Under the pieces are notes generated by a model, which was not told the DNA's origin, ran no database searches, and was given only the letters and a program-made list of their open reading frames with translations. From Halomonas sp. M4R1S46 (GTDB lineage: Bacteria > Pseudomonadota > Gammaproteobacteria > Pseudomonadales > Halomonadaceae), in the NCBI RefSeq assembly GCF_025725685.1, contig NZ_CP107008.1:2790001-2854000 (forward strand): a DNA stretch of 64,000 nt. Direction: 5' to 3'. The first letter of the stretch is position 1. Each line of letters opens with the position of its first letter. The translations under genes and the position numbers were made by a program. Positions 42,676-49,862 of this stretch are shown piece after piece.

Positions 42676-43326
42676 TCAATCGATCGCGGCACCTCGACCG
42701 GGGCGACGCACGGCTCTCACCGTTCCGCTGTTGCCGCCGCCGCAGAAGAAGCGCTCGCCACCGTCGGACTCGAGCCCCGAGACGCCCACGCCCGACGGCA
42801 TCTCGATCCGCTCCAGGAGCTCGCCGGTTTGCGGGTCGAGCCGCCGCAGATCGCTCTGGTCATCCTGCCAGGTGCCGTGCCAGAGCTCGCCGTCGACCCA
42901 GGTGACCCCGGTGACGAAGCGCTCGGATTCGAGGGTGCGCAGGAGTTCGCCCGTCTCGGGGTCGACCTGCTGGATCCTGCGGTCCCGATACTGCCCCACC
43001 CACAGCGACCCCTCGGCCCAGGCGAGCCCCGAGTTGCCGCCGCCCGGGGGCGCCGGGATCCTGGCCAGCACCCGGCCGGTATCCGGATCGATCTTCTGGA
43101 TGTGTTCCCCGGCCATCTGAAACAGGTGCCGGCCGTCGAAGGCCGTGCCGGCATCGGCGGCGACGTCGAGCGAGCGCAGGATCTCCCCGCTTTCCGGGTC
43201 GAGGGCCGTGAGCCGGCCGTCGCTGGCGAACCAGAGGTGCCGCCCGTCATGACTGACCCCATGTACACCCTCGATCCCCGGGAAGGGGCCGTATTCCGCC
43301 AGGATGTCCGCCGTTGATCGCTTCAT
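42676..43326 (-). CDS. NHL/PQQ-like beta-propeller protein
   Basis: A 216-residue protein made of repeated blades, each with an LDPESGE or VDPETGE turn (RLTALDPESGEILRSL, HIQKIDPDTGRVLARI, RIQQVDPETGELLRTL, DLRRLDPQTGELLERI). No signal peptide is seen, so it should be cytoplasmic. It resembles glutamine-cyclotransferase-like or Vgb-like propellers but is shorter than either. It is downstream of a divergent-looking regulator gene on the same strand and may be regulated by it. Function unknown. Confidence 0.75.
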   Translation of the reverse strand: MKRSTADILAEYGPFPGIEGVHGVSHDGRHLWFASDGRLTALDPESGEILRSLDVAADAGTAFDGRHLFQMAGEHIQKIDPDTGRVLARIPAPPGGGNSGLAWAEGSLWVGQYRDRRIQQVDPETGELLRTLESERFVTGVTWVDGELWHGTWQDDQSDLRRLDPQTGELLERIEMPSGVGVSGLESDGGERFFCGGGNSGTVRAVRRPGRGAAID

Positions 43327-43362
43327 GATGTTCTCCCGATGAGGTGGCTTCACGCATCCAGC

Positions 43363-44583
43363 CTAGCCACTCGGCAGGGGCGCGGGGAGTAACAAGGTTG
43401 TCGGGAATCCCGGCACGGGGGGCGTGATCCAGCGCCGCGCCCGCCCGCGACCGAAGGCCTCCACCCTGCCGGCGGCGGCCAGCGCGTCGAGCGCCCGCTG
43501 CACGCTGCGCTGGCTGGTACCGAGCGCCAGGGCCAGGGCCGAGCTCGACCACGCCTCGCCGTCGGCGAGCAGGGCCAGCAGCGTCGCATGCGCCTCCTCG
43601 ACGGGCGGCGCCAGCACCACGACCTCGCGGCTGCCGAGCGGGGCCAGCGCGTATCCGCGGGGCGTCGCGGTCACGCCGGCCAGTGGCCCGAGCGTGTGGC
43701 GCAGCCGGCCGATCTCGACCCGCAACCGGGCGCGATAGGAGTCATCGGCCTGCTTCCCCCGGAAAGCCCGCGCGACGAGGGCGCCCCGCGGCACGTCGCC
43801 GGGCCAGGCCTCGCCCAGCAGGCGGACGAGGGTGAACAGCACCGGGCGACGGCCCAATGGGATGACCGTGTGCGCGTCGCGCACGACGTGACGGCAGGCG
43901 TCCACCACGAGTGCCGGCGAGGCCAGCAACGCCTCCACCTCCTCTAGCTTCAGGGCCTGAGCCTCGCCGTGGGCGATCAGACGCGCCACGGGCGTCTCCA
44001 GGGCGCGGGCGACGCCTTCGACCTCCGCCAGCAGCGCGGGGATGGCGGCAGCGCACGCCGCCCGTTCGGCCCGGGCGAGCGCCGCGCGCGCCGTGTGGCT
44101 GCGCAGGCGGCGCATCGCGATCCCGGCGACCACCAGCTCGTGGGCGACCCGCGAGGCGAGTCGCAGGGACGCGGGGTCGAGCCCGTCGAGCGCCCGCTCG
44201 GCCTCGTCGAGTCGACCGATCAGCAGCAGGCGACGGGCCTCGAGATAGCGCGCATGCGCGGCGTTCACCCGGTCGCCGTATGCCTCGAGGGTCGCCCTCG
44301 CCGCGGCGAGCGCCTTCGCCGGCCAGCCCAGGTCGCGCGAGACGAGGGCGATCTCCGCCTCGGCGACGACGCAGCGGGCGCGGGCCGCGGGCGCTTTCGT
44401 CCCGAACGCTCGCGCGGCGCGGCGCAGCAGGGCCTTGGCCCGCACGAGGTCACCGAGCTGCGCCATGGCGATGCCACGCAGCGCCAGTGCCGGCGCGTCG
44501 TCGCGCAGGGCGACCCGGTTCAGCGCACCGAGCGGATCACCCGTCGCCAGCGCACGCGCCGCGGCCGTGGTCAGCGCGTCCAT
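43363..44583 (-). CDS. Putative transcriptional regulator with TPR-like and winged-helix domains
   Basis: A 406-residue alanine- and arginine-rich protein. Residues 1-190 are helical repeats resembling TPRs (ALRGIAMAQLGDLVRAKALLRRAARAFG). Residues about 230-315 look like an OmpR/BTAD-type winged helix (VLFTLVRLLGEAWP ... YRARLRVEIGRLRHTLGPLAGVTATPRGYAL). The C-terminus has a second helix-turn-helix (WSSSALALALGTSQRSVQRALDALAAAGRV). This two-domain layout fits a regulator of the neighbouring DUF899 gene, divergent by 86 bp. No family name is certain. Confidence 0.7.
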   Translation of the reverse strand: MDALTTAAARALATGDPLGALNRVALRDDAPALALRGIAMAQLGDLVRAKALLRRAARAFGTKAPAARARCVVAEAEIALVSRDLGWPAKALAAARATLEAYGDRVNAAHARYLEARRLLLIGRLDEAERALDGLDPASLRLASRVAHELVVAGIAMRRLRSHTARAALARAERAACAAAIPALLAEVEGVARALETPVARLIAHGEAQALKLEEVEALLASPALVVDACRHVVRDAHTVIPLGRRPVLFTLVRLLGEAWPGDVPRGALVARAFRGKQADDSYRARLRVEIGRLRHTLGPLAGVTATPRGYALAPLGSREVVVLAPPVEEAHATLLALLADGEAWSSSALALALGTSQRSVQRALDALAAAGRVEAFGRGRARRWITPPVPGFPTTLLLPAPLPSG

Positions 44584-44669
44584 CGCAATCCCGCCACACT
44601 TGTCACTCCCCGGGGCGAAGCCTGATGCCTAGTCTATACCCAACACCCACCCCCCAGGAGGGAGACGCG

Positions 44670-45449
44670 ATGACCACGCACAGGACCGGGACACGTGACG
44701 AGTGGCTGGCGGCGCGGCTCGAGCTGCTCGAGGAGGAGAAGGCACTCACCCGGCACAGCGACGCGCTGGCGCGCAGGCGGCAGGCGCTGCCGTGGGTGCG
44801 AGTCGACAAGGCGTACCGCTTCGAGACCGACGACGGCAGCGCCTCGCTGGCCGACCTCTTTCGCGGACGCTCGCAGCTGCTCGTCTACCACTTCATGTTC
44901 GGCCCCGACTACGCGGCGGGCTGTCCCTCCTGCTCGGCGATCGCCGACGGCTTCGACGGCATCGTCGTGCACCTGGCCCACCACGACGTGATGCTCTGGG
45001 CGGTATCGCGGGCGCCGCTCGCCAAGCTGCAGGCGTACCGGCGACGCATGGGCTGGCGCTTCCCCTGGGCGTCCTCGCTCGGCGGCGACTTCAACTTCGA
45101 CTTCAACGTCGCCTTCACCGAGGCACAACAGCGCGAGGGCGGAATCGAATACAACTACCGCCGCGAGGCGGGCATGCCGCTGGTAGGGCGCGACACCGCG
45201 TCCTGGCAGGAGGAGCCGGTGGCGAAGATGGCGGCCACGACCGGCACCGACCCGGCCACCTACACGCGCGAGCGGCCGGGCATGAGCGCCTTCGTGCTCG
45301 AGGACGGCATCATCTACCACACCTACTCCACCTATGCGCGCGGTCTGGACGGTCTCTGGGGCATGTACCAGTGGCTCGACCGCGCCCCCAAGGGGCGCAA
45401 CGAGGAAGGCGTCTGGTGGCGGCGCCACGACGAGTACGAGACGCGCTGA
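44670..45449 (+). CDS. DUF899 thioredoxin-like protein
   Basis: A 259-residue member of the DUF899 family, which has a thioredoxin-like fold. The N-terminus reads EWLAARLELLEEEKALTRHSDALARRRQALPWV, a family hallmark, followed by LVYHFMFGPDYAAGCPSCSAIADGFDG with a CPSC dithiol near residue 90. The C-terminal half contains FNFDFNVAF and GDTASWQEE-type strings seen in this family. The AGGAGGGAG ribosome binding site fixes the ATG at 44670. Redox activity is plausible but unproven for the family. It is divergent from the putative regulator. Confidence 0.85.
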   Translation: MTTHRTGTRDEWLAARLELLEEEKALTRHSDALARRRQALPWVRVDKAYRFETDDGSASLADLFRGRSQLLVYHFMFGPDYAAGCPSCSAIADGFDGIVVHLAHHDVMLWAVSRAPLAKLQAYRRRMGWRFPWASSLGGDFNFDFNVAFTEAQQREGGIEYNYRREAGMPLVGRDTASWQEEPVAKMAATTGTDPATYTRERPGMSAFVLEDGIIYHTYSTYARGLDGLWGMYQWLDRAPKGRNEEGVWWRRHDEYETR

Positions 45450-45497
45450 GCGACGATGGCTGTGGTCGCCGCAACGGCGGGACGGGAGCCCTTCGCC

Positions 45498-45587
45498 ATG
45501 GACACCGCGGCCGGCCGCGGGATGGAGACAATACTGCAGATGCAGACGTTCGATATCGCGGCGCTCGAACGTGCGACCCTCCGGTAA
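45498..45587 (+). CDS. Possible small peptide gene (29 residues)
   Basis: A short frame starting MDTAAGRGMETILQMQTFDI and ending with an Arg after ATL, preceded by GGGAG 9 nt upstream. The frame is open further up to an ATG at 45456 (43 residues), which would overlap little of the DUF899 gene end. It lies in the 188-bp gap between the DUF899 and VOC genes. Nothing shows that it is expressed; the reading is offered because the gap is otherwise empty. Confidence 0.25.
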   Translation: MDTAAGRGMETILQMQTFDIAALERATLR

Positions 45588-45637
45588 GCCGAGACTCGTC
45601 ATAGCGATGCCGCCACGCAGCCAAGGGGAAAACGACC

Positions 45638-46030
45638 ATGGCCATCAACTTCGACCACACCATCCTGGCAGCCCATGACAGCCATGCGTCCGCGGCTTTC
45701 CTCGCGGAGGTGCTGGGGTTGCCGGAACCGCGCCGGTGGGGACCGTTCGATATGGTCGTCGCGGATAATGGCGCCAAGCTCGACTACATGGAGCAGAGCG
45801 GAGATGTCACGCCCCAGCACTACGCCTTTCTGGTGGACGAGGCGGATTTCGACGCGATCTTCCAACGAATCCGCGAGAGGAGGCTCGACTACTGGGCCGA
45901 TCCGGCGCAAGGAAGGGAAGGCGAAATCAACCACCGTGACGGCGGCAGAGGCGTTTACTTCGAAGATCCCAACGGCCACCTCCTGGAAGTGCTGACGCGT
46001 CCCTATGGGAGCGGCGGCTGGAATCCGTGA
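45638..46030 (+). CDS. VOC-superfamily (glyoxalase-like) protein
   Basis: A 130-residue protein with the two beta-alpha-beta-beta-beta units of the vicinal-oxygen-chelate fold. The first metal-ligand position is in INFDHTILAAHD and the last in YFEDPNGHLLEVLTRPYG. HYAFLVDEADFDAIFQRIRER is the middle strand-helix pair. Members include glyoxalase I, dioxygenases and fosfomycin resistance proteins; the substrate is unknown. The ribosome binding site is AAGGGGA. Convergent with the next gene. Confidence 0.85.
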   Translation: MAINFDHTILAAHDSHASAAFLAEVLGLPEPRRWGPFDMVVADNGAKLDYMEQSGDVTPQHYAFLVDEADFDAIFQRIRERRLDYWADPAQGREGEINHRDGGRGVYFEDPNGHLLEVLTRPYGSGGWNP

Positions 46031-46063
46031 GCCGGCAGGCGTGCCGGTCGAGACGCTCGCCCG

Positions 46064-46429
46064 TCAGCCGAAGCGCTTCCTGAGGTAGTCGATGATGGCC
46101 TGGGCGCCGTAGAGCCACTGCACCTCCCCCGCCGGCTCGCGGATGTACAGGCAGGGCACCTCCAGCTGGCCGCCCTCCTCCTTCAGCACCCGGGTGTGCT
46201 CGGGGTCGAGGCGCACGTCCCGGGTCTCGATCTCGAGCCCCAGCCGGGTGATCTCCCGCCTCACCTGGATGCAGTCGGGCTCGCTCCAGGCCTGGTAGAG
46301 GGCCAGGGTCTCGCAGGCCTGGTCCACCTCGGCCTGCTGCGCCTCGTCGCGCGAGACTTCCCGGCGGGTGCCGAGCTTGTTGGCCACCCATACCACCGGC
46401 GCCAGCAGGGTCCTCAATGAAGGTCGCAT
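46064..46429 (-). CDS. Glutaredoxin/GST N-terminal-fold protein
   Basis: A 121-residue protein. After a hydrophobic, basic N-terminus (LRTLLAPVVWVANKLGTRR) it shows a thioredoxin-type fold: LALYQAWSEPDCIQVRREITRLGLEIETRDVRLD, then EVPCLYIREPAGEVQWLYGAQAIIDYLRKRF with the cis-proline. The CPYC redox motif is replaced by EPDC, leaving one cysteine at the second position. It may bind glutathione without dithiol chemistry, or act as a monothiol form. The first 20 residues could be a membrane anchor. Confidence 0.75.
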   Translation of the reverse strand: MRPSLRTLLAPVVWVANKLGTRREVSRDEAQQAEVDQACETLALYQAWSEPDCIQVRREITRLGLEIETRDVRLDPEHTRVLKEEGGQLEVPCLYIREPAGEVQWLYGAQAIIDYLRKRFG

Positions 46430-46640
46430 GGTCGGGCTCCCCCTCAGCCGTCAAGATTCGGCGCTCGCCGCCGATATCCCAACCTAGCACATCTTCATTG
46501 GCCCCGGCCGGGGCCAGCGAGATCGACGCAGGCCCATCTGGCCATGGGTCGGGGAATGACCGCTGGCCGCTCGCCGGCCTGGGGGTGCTCGGCGCCGGCA
46601 TCGCTCTGGGTCGCTTCCTCCTCTAGGCGGAGAGGCCTCC

Positions 46641-47612
46641 CTAGCCGGTCTCGCGGACCACCAGCTCCACCGGCATGGAGACGTGACGCGGCGGCTTGCC
46701 CGCCAGCGCCTCGCCCAGCAACTCGACGCTCATGGCGGCGATGGCGGCGATGTCCTGGCGCACCGTGGTCAGGTCCTCGGCCAGGGTCGGCAGGTCGTCG
46801 AAGCCGGTGACCGCCACCTGCTCGGGGACGCGCAAGCCGTGATCCTCCAGGGCCGTCAGGCAGCCTCGGGCGAGCTCGTCGTTCTCGCAGACCAGGCCGT
46901 CATGGGCGTGCGGGTCCTGCTCCAGGCGCCGGCGCAGCCAGCGGTAGCCGGTCAGTGCCGGGTCCAGGTTGGGCGGGATGTCGATCAGCGAGGCCTCGAG
47001 GCCGGCCTCGGCGAGCGCCTGGCGGTAACCGCCCAGGCGGTGCTGGCTATGGGGGCTCTCCAGCTCGTCGCCGACGAAGGCGATGCGGCGCCGCCCTCCC
47101 TCGATCAGGTGGCGGGTGGCCAGGTAGATGCCGTGGCGATCCTCCGGCGCCACCGAGAAGCCCTCCCCGGCCAGGCCGATGCGCACGAAGGGCACGCCCC
47201 GAGACCTCATCAGCGCCGGGCGCGGGTCGTCGGCGAACTCACCGAGCAGGAGAGCGGCGCCGGCCTGCTCGGGTAGGGTCGCCGTGCGGTCATGGGCGAA
47301 GAAGATCGGCACCATGCCCTGGCGGTGCAGCGCCACGGTCAGGTGCTGATAGAGCAGGATGTAGTAGGGCCGTAGCTCGAAGTCGCGGCGCCCCAGCGAG
47401 ATGCCCACCACCGCGGCCTTGCCGCTGATCAGCTGGCGGGCGGCGGCGCTGGGGCGATACTCGACGTCGCGGCTGATGGTCAGGATGCGCTCGCGCAGCG
47501 CCTCGCTGATGCCCGACTTGCCGTTGAGCGCACGGCTGACCGAGGCGATGGAGACGCCCGCCCGCCGCGCGATTTCCCGGATGTTGGCCGTCTTCGACGG
47601 ATCTCTGCTCAT
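46641..47612 (-). CDS. LacI-family regulator of the thuA operon
   Basis: A 323-residue LacI/GalR repressor. The helix-turn-helix is NIREIARRAGVSIASVSRALNGK at about residues 9-31, followed by the hinge SAAARQLISGKAAVVGISL and a sugar-sensing domain ending in VTGFDDLPTLAEDLTTVRQD. It is the third gene of a minus-strand group after thuA and the oxidoreductase. Two tandem GTAAACGTTTAC operators upstream of thuA are its likely targets, giving autoregulation. The start at 47612 has an AGGCAGG box; an upstream ATG at 47624 is possible. Confidence 0.9.
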   Translation of the reverse strand: MSRDPSKTANIREIARRAGVSIASVSRALNGKSGISEALRERILTISRDVEYRPSAAARQLISGKAAVVGISLGRRDFELRPYYILLYQHLTVALHRQGMVPIFFAHDRTATLPEQAGAALLLGEFADDPRPALMRSRGVPFVRIGLAGEGFSVAPEDRHGIYLATRHLIEGGRRRIAFVGDELESPHSQHRLGGYRQALAEAGLEASLIDIPPNLDPALTGYRWLRRRLEQDPHAHDGLVCENDELARGCLTALEDHGLRVPEQVAVTGFDDLPTLAEDLTTVRQDIAAIAAMSVELLGEALAGKPPRHVSMPVELVVRETG

Positions 47613-47753
47613 CGCCTGCCTCATCACCGGGCGACCGGCCTCGCGCCGACCGCCATACCCTGCCGGCCACCGATTGTGCCCGAATGGACGGGGCGCTGCG
47701 ACCGCGGCCCGTCCGCCGGCCCCGCGATGACGGGCCCCACGGACGGGCACGGC

Positions 47754-48830
47754 TCAGGCGGGCTGGCCCTGCGCCGGGGCGGCGTGCCCGGCCAGGCGCA
47801 GGCCGCCACCCCGGGCGTCGGAGTCGAAGCAGGCATCCAGCACCCGCTGCAGGGCGGCGCCGCGCGCGAAGTCGGGCTGGTCGTTGACGCCGCTGGCGAT
47901 GCCGTCGATGAAGCGCCGGTAGATGCTCGGCGTCGGCGGAGCAGTGAGCGCGGTCCAGCGCGCGGGGTGCACGTCCTCGCCGAGGCACACCTGCACCCGG
48001 TCCCGGGCCGCGTCGAGATCGACGCGCAGCGCGCCGCGATCGCCGTGGACCGAGAGCGCCAGCGAGTTGTGATGGCCGGTGGCCCAGCGGGTGGCCTGGA
48101 TGGTGCCCAGCGCGCCGCCGGCGAACTCCACCTGCATCAGGGCGCTGTCGTTGGCGTCGAGCCTGTACTCGCCGATGCGGTTGTCCGGGGCCTTGTCGAA
48201 GCACTTGAGCCGGCAGGTCACCGCGGCGATGTCGCCCACCGGGAAGCTGGCGAAGTCGAGGATGTGCACCCCCACGTCGCCCAGCACGCCCTTGCTGCCG
48301 TGCGCCTCGGAGAGCCGCCACAGCCACTGGCTGTCCTGGTCCCAGCGCCCCCAGGCGTCGCTCACCAGCCAGCTCTGGCGGTAGCTGGCGTCGACGTGCA
48401 TCACCCGCCCCAGTCGGCCTTCGGCCACCAGCTCCCGGGCCAGCTGGATCGCCGGAGCGTCGCGATAGCTGAGGTTGACCATGTTGATCACCCCCGCCTC
48501 GCGGGCCGCCGCGGCCATCGCCTCGGCGTCGGCGGCGTTGGTGGCCAGCGGCTTCTCGCAGAGGATGTGCTTGCCGGCGGCGATGGCGGCCAGCGAGGTC
48601 GCCTTGTGCACGCCGTCCGGGGTGACGTTGCTCACCGCCTGGATGTCGTCGCGGGCCAGCATGGCCGTCAGGTCGGAATGCGCCTCGGGAATGTCGTGCG
48701 CCTCGGCGAAGGCGCGTGCCTTGTCGCCGTCCAGGTCGCAGACCGCCACCACCTCGACGCCGTCGAGGGCCCGGAAGTGCTTGGCATGCTCGCCGGCCAT
48801 GCTGCCGGCGCCGATGATCGCCAATCGCAT
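47754..48830 (-). CDS. Gfo/Idh/MocA-family oxidoreductase (ThuB-like)
   Basis: A 358-residue NAD(P)-dependent sugar or polyol dehydrogenase. The Rossmann motif LAIIGAGSMAGEHAKHFRAL is at the N-terminus, and the family catalytic lysine is in HILCEKPLA near residue 97. A downstream DVGVHILDFASF holds the conserved His and Asp. It overlaps the thuA stop by one base. ThuA-ThuB pairs oxidise disaccharides such as trehalose, but similar pairs serve other sugars. No transporter is attached. Confidence 0.9.
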   Translation of the reverse strand: MRLAIIGAGSMAGEHAKHFRALDGVEVVAVCDLDGDKARAFAEAHDIPEAHSDLTAMLARDDIQAVSNVTPDGVHKATSLAAIAAGKHILCEKPLATNAADAEAMAAAAREAGVINMVNLSYRDAPAIQLARELVAEGRLGRVMHVDASYRQSWLVSDAWGRWDQDSQWLWRLSEAHGSKGVLGDVGVHILDFASFPVGDIAAVTCRLKCFDKAPDNRIGEYRLDANDSALMQVEFAGGALGTIQATRWATGHHNSLALSVHGDRGALRVDLDAARDRVQVCLGEDVHPARWTALTAPPTPSIYRRFIDGIASGVNDQPDFARGAALQRVLDACFDSDARGGGLRLAGHAAPAQGQPA

Positions 48831-49609
48831 CACTTGAAGCCCTCCTCGCCGGGCTTGTGCAGCCCCTCGCCCTTCACCTCCACCGGGTTCGGCGCCTGGT
48901 CGGGCGGCACGTTGGGGCAGCTGTCGATCCACCGCGCGCCCTCGGGACGGGCCCATTTCACGCCGTTCTTGAGCACCTGGCGCACCTGGTCGTCGTAGTA
49001 GATCGGATAGGTCTCGTGGCCGGGACGGAAGTAGAAGATCTTGCCGTTGCCGCGCTTGTAGGTGAGGCCGGAGCGGAACACCTCGCCGCCCTCGAAGGCA
49101 CTGATGAAGATCACCTCGTCGGGGTTGGGCACCGCGAAGGGCTCGCCGTACATCTCGGTATGCGGCAGCTCGAGATAGTCACCCAGGCCCTGGACGATGG
49201 GATGGCCGGGGTTGACCACCCACAGCCGCTCGCGCTCGCCGGCCTCGCGCCACTTCAGCGAGCAGGTGGTGCCCATCAGGCGCTTGAAGATCTTCGCGTA
49301 GTGACCGGAATGCAGCACCAGCAGGCCCATGCCCTGCAGTACCCGCGCCTGGACACGGTCGACGATCTCGTCGCGGACGTCGCCGTGGGCAGCGTGACCC
49401 CACCACAGCAGCACGTCGGTGTCGTCGAGCACCTCCTCGGTAAGGCCGTGCTCGGGGTCCTGCAGGGTGACCGACCGGGCCTCGATCTGCGGGTCCTCGT
49501 CGAGCCCGGCGGCGATGCAGGCATGCATGCCGGCGGGATAGATGCGTGCTACCACCTCGTTGGTCTGCTCGTGGACGTTCTCGCCCCAGACCGTGACCTT
49601 GATCGTCAT
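48830..49609 (-). CDS. ThuA-like (trehalose utilization) protein
   Basis: A 259-residue ThuA-family protein with a class-I glutamine-amidotransferase-like fold. TVWGENVHEQTNEVVARIYP opens the first strand; DVLLWWGHAAHGDV and GMGLLVLHSGHYAKIFKRLMG carry the conserved histidines; GNGKIFYFRPGHETYPIYYD is the C-terminal core. It heads the operon thuA-oxidoreductase-lacI. The two operators just upstream suggest induction by a sugar. The enzymatic activity of the family is poorly defined. Confidence 0.9.
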   Translation of the reverse strand: MTIKVTVWGENVHEQTNEVVARIYPAGMHACIAAGLDEDPQIEARSVTLQDPEHGLTEEVLDDTDVLLWWGHAAHGDVRDEIVDRVQARVLQGMGLLVLHSGHYAKIFKRLMGTTCSLKWREAGERERLWVVNPGHPIVQGLGDYLELPHTEMYGEPFAVPNPDEVIFISAFEGGEVFRSGLTYKRGNGKIFYFRPGHETYPIYYDDQVRQVLKNGVKWARPEGARWIDSCPNVPPDQAPNPVEVKGEGLHKPGEEGFK

Positions 49610-49679
49610 GGGTTGGCTCCTCCTGGCGTTGCCCTTACGGGCGGTGAAGACGTCGTCGATGCCGGCGACATGGCGAAGA

Positions 49680-49712
49680 GTAAACGTTTACGAGCAAGTC
49701 GTAAACGTTTAC
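49680..49712. promoter_or_regulatory. Two tandem LacI-type operators
   Basis: Two identical 12-bp palindromes GTAAACGTTTAC lie at 49680-49691 and 49701-49712, centre to centre 21 bp or two helical turns apart. They are about 70 bp upstream of thuA. The AACGTT core is the LacI/GalR signature; the regulator encoded at 46641-47612 is the likely binder. Confidence 0.85.
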
Positions 49713-49862
49713 TCATTGCAACCATGGTCGCATCTCGCACTGACGCGTGCACCGGCCAGCGGAGTCATCTCAATGGCCGAGTGGCGGGATCGGGTGACGG
49801 GCGGTCCGAATGGCCAGCGGCCGAGGGCGGCGGCTGCCGGGCTCGGCGGGCAGGGCCGGGCG

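Noticed and set aside
46417..46626. A 69-residue plus-strand frame ending in a hydrophobic stretch (LAGLGVLGAGIALGRFLL)
   Set aside because: Overlaps the start of the GST-like gene on the other strand, lacks a good ribosome binding site; could be a remnant of a membrane protein but evidence is too thin.
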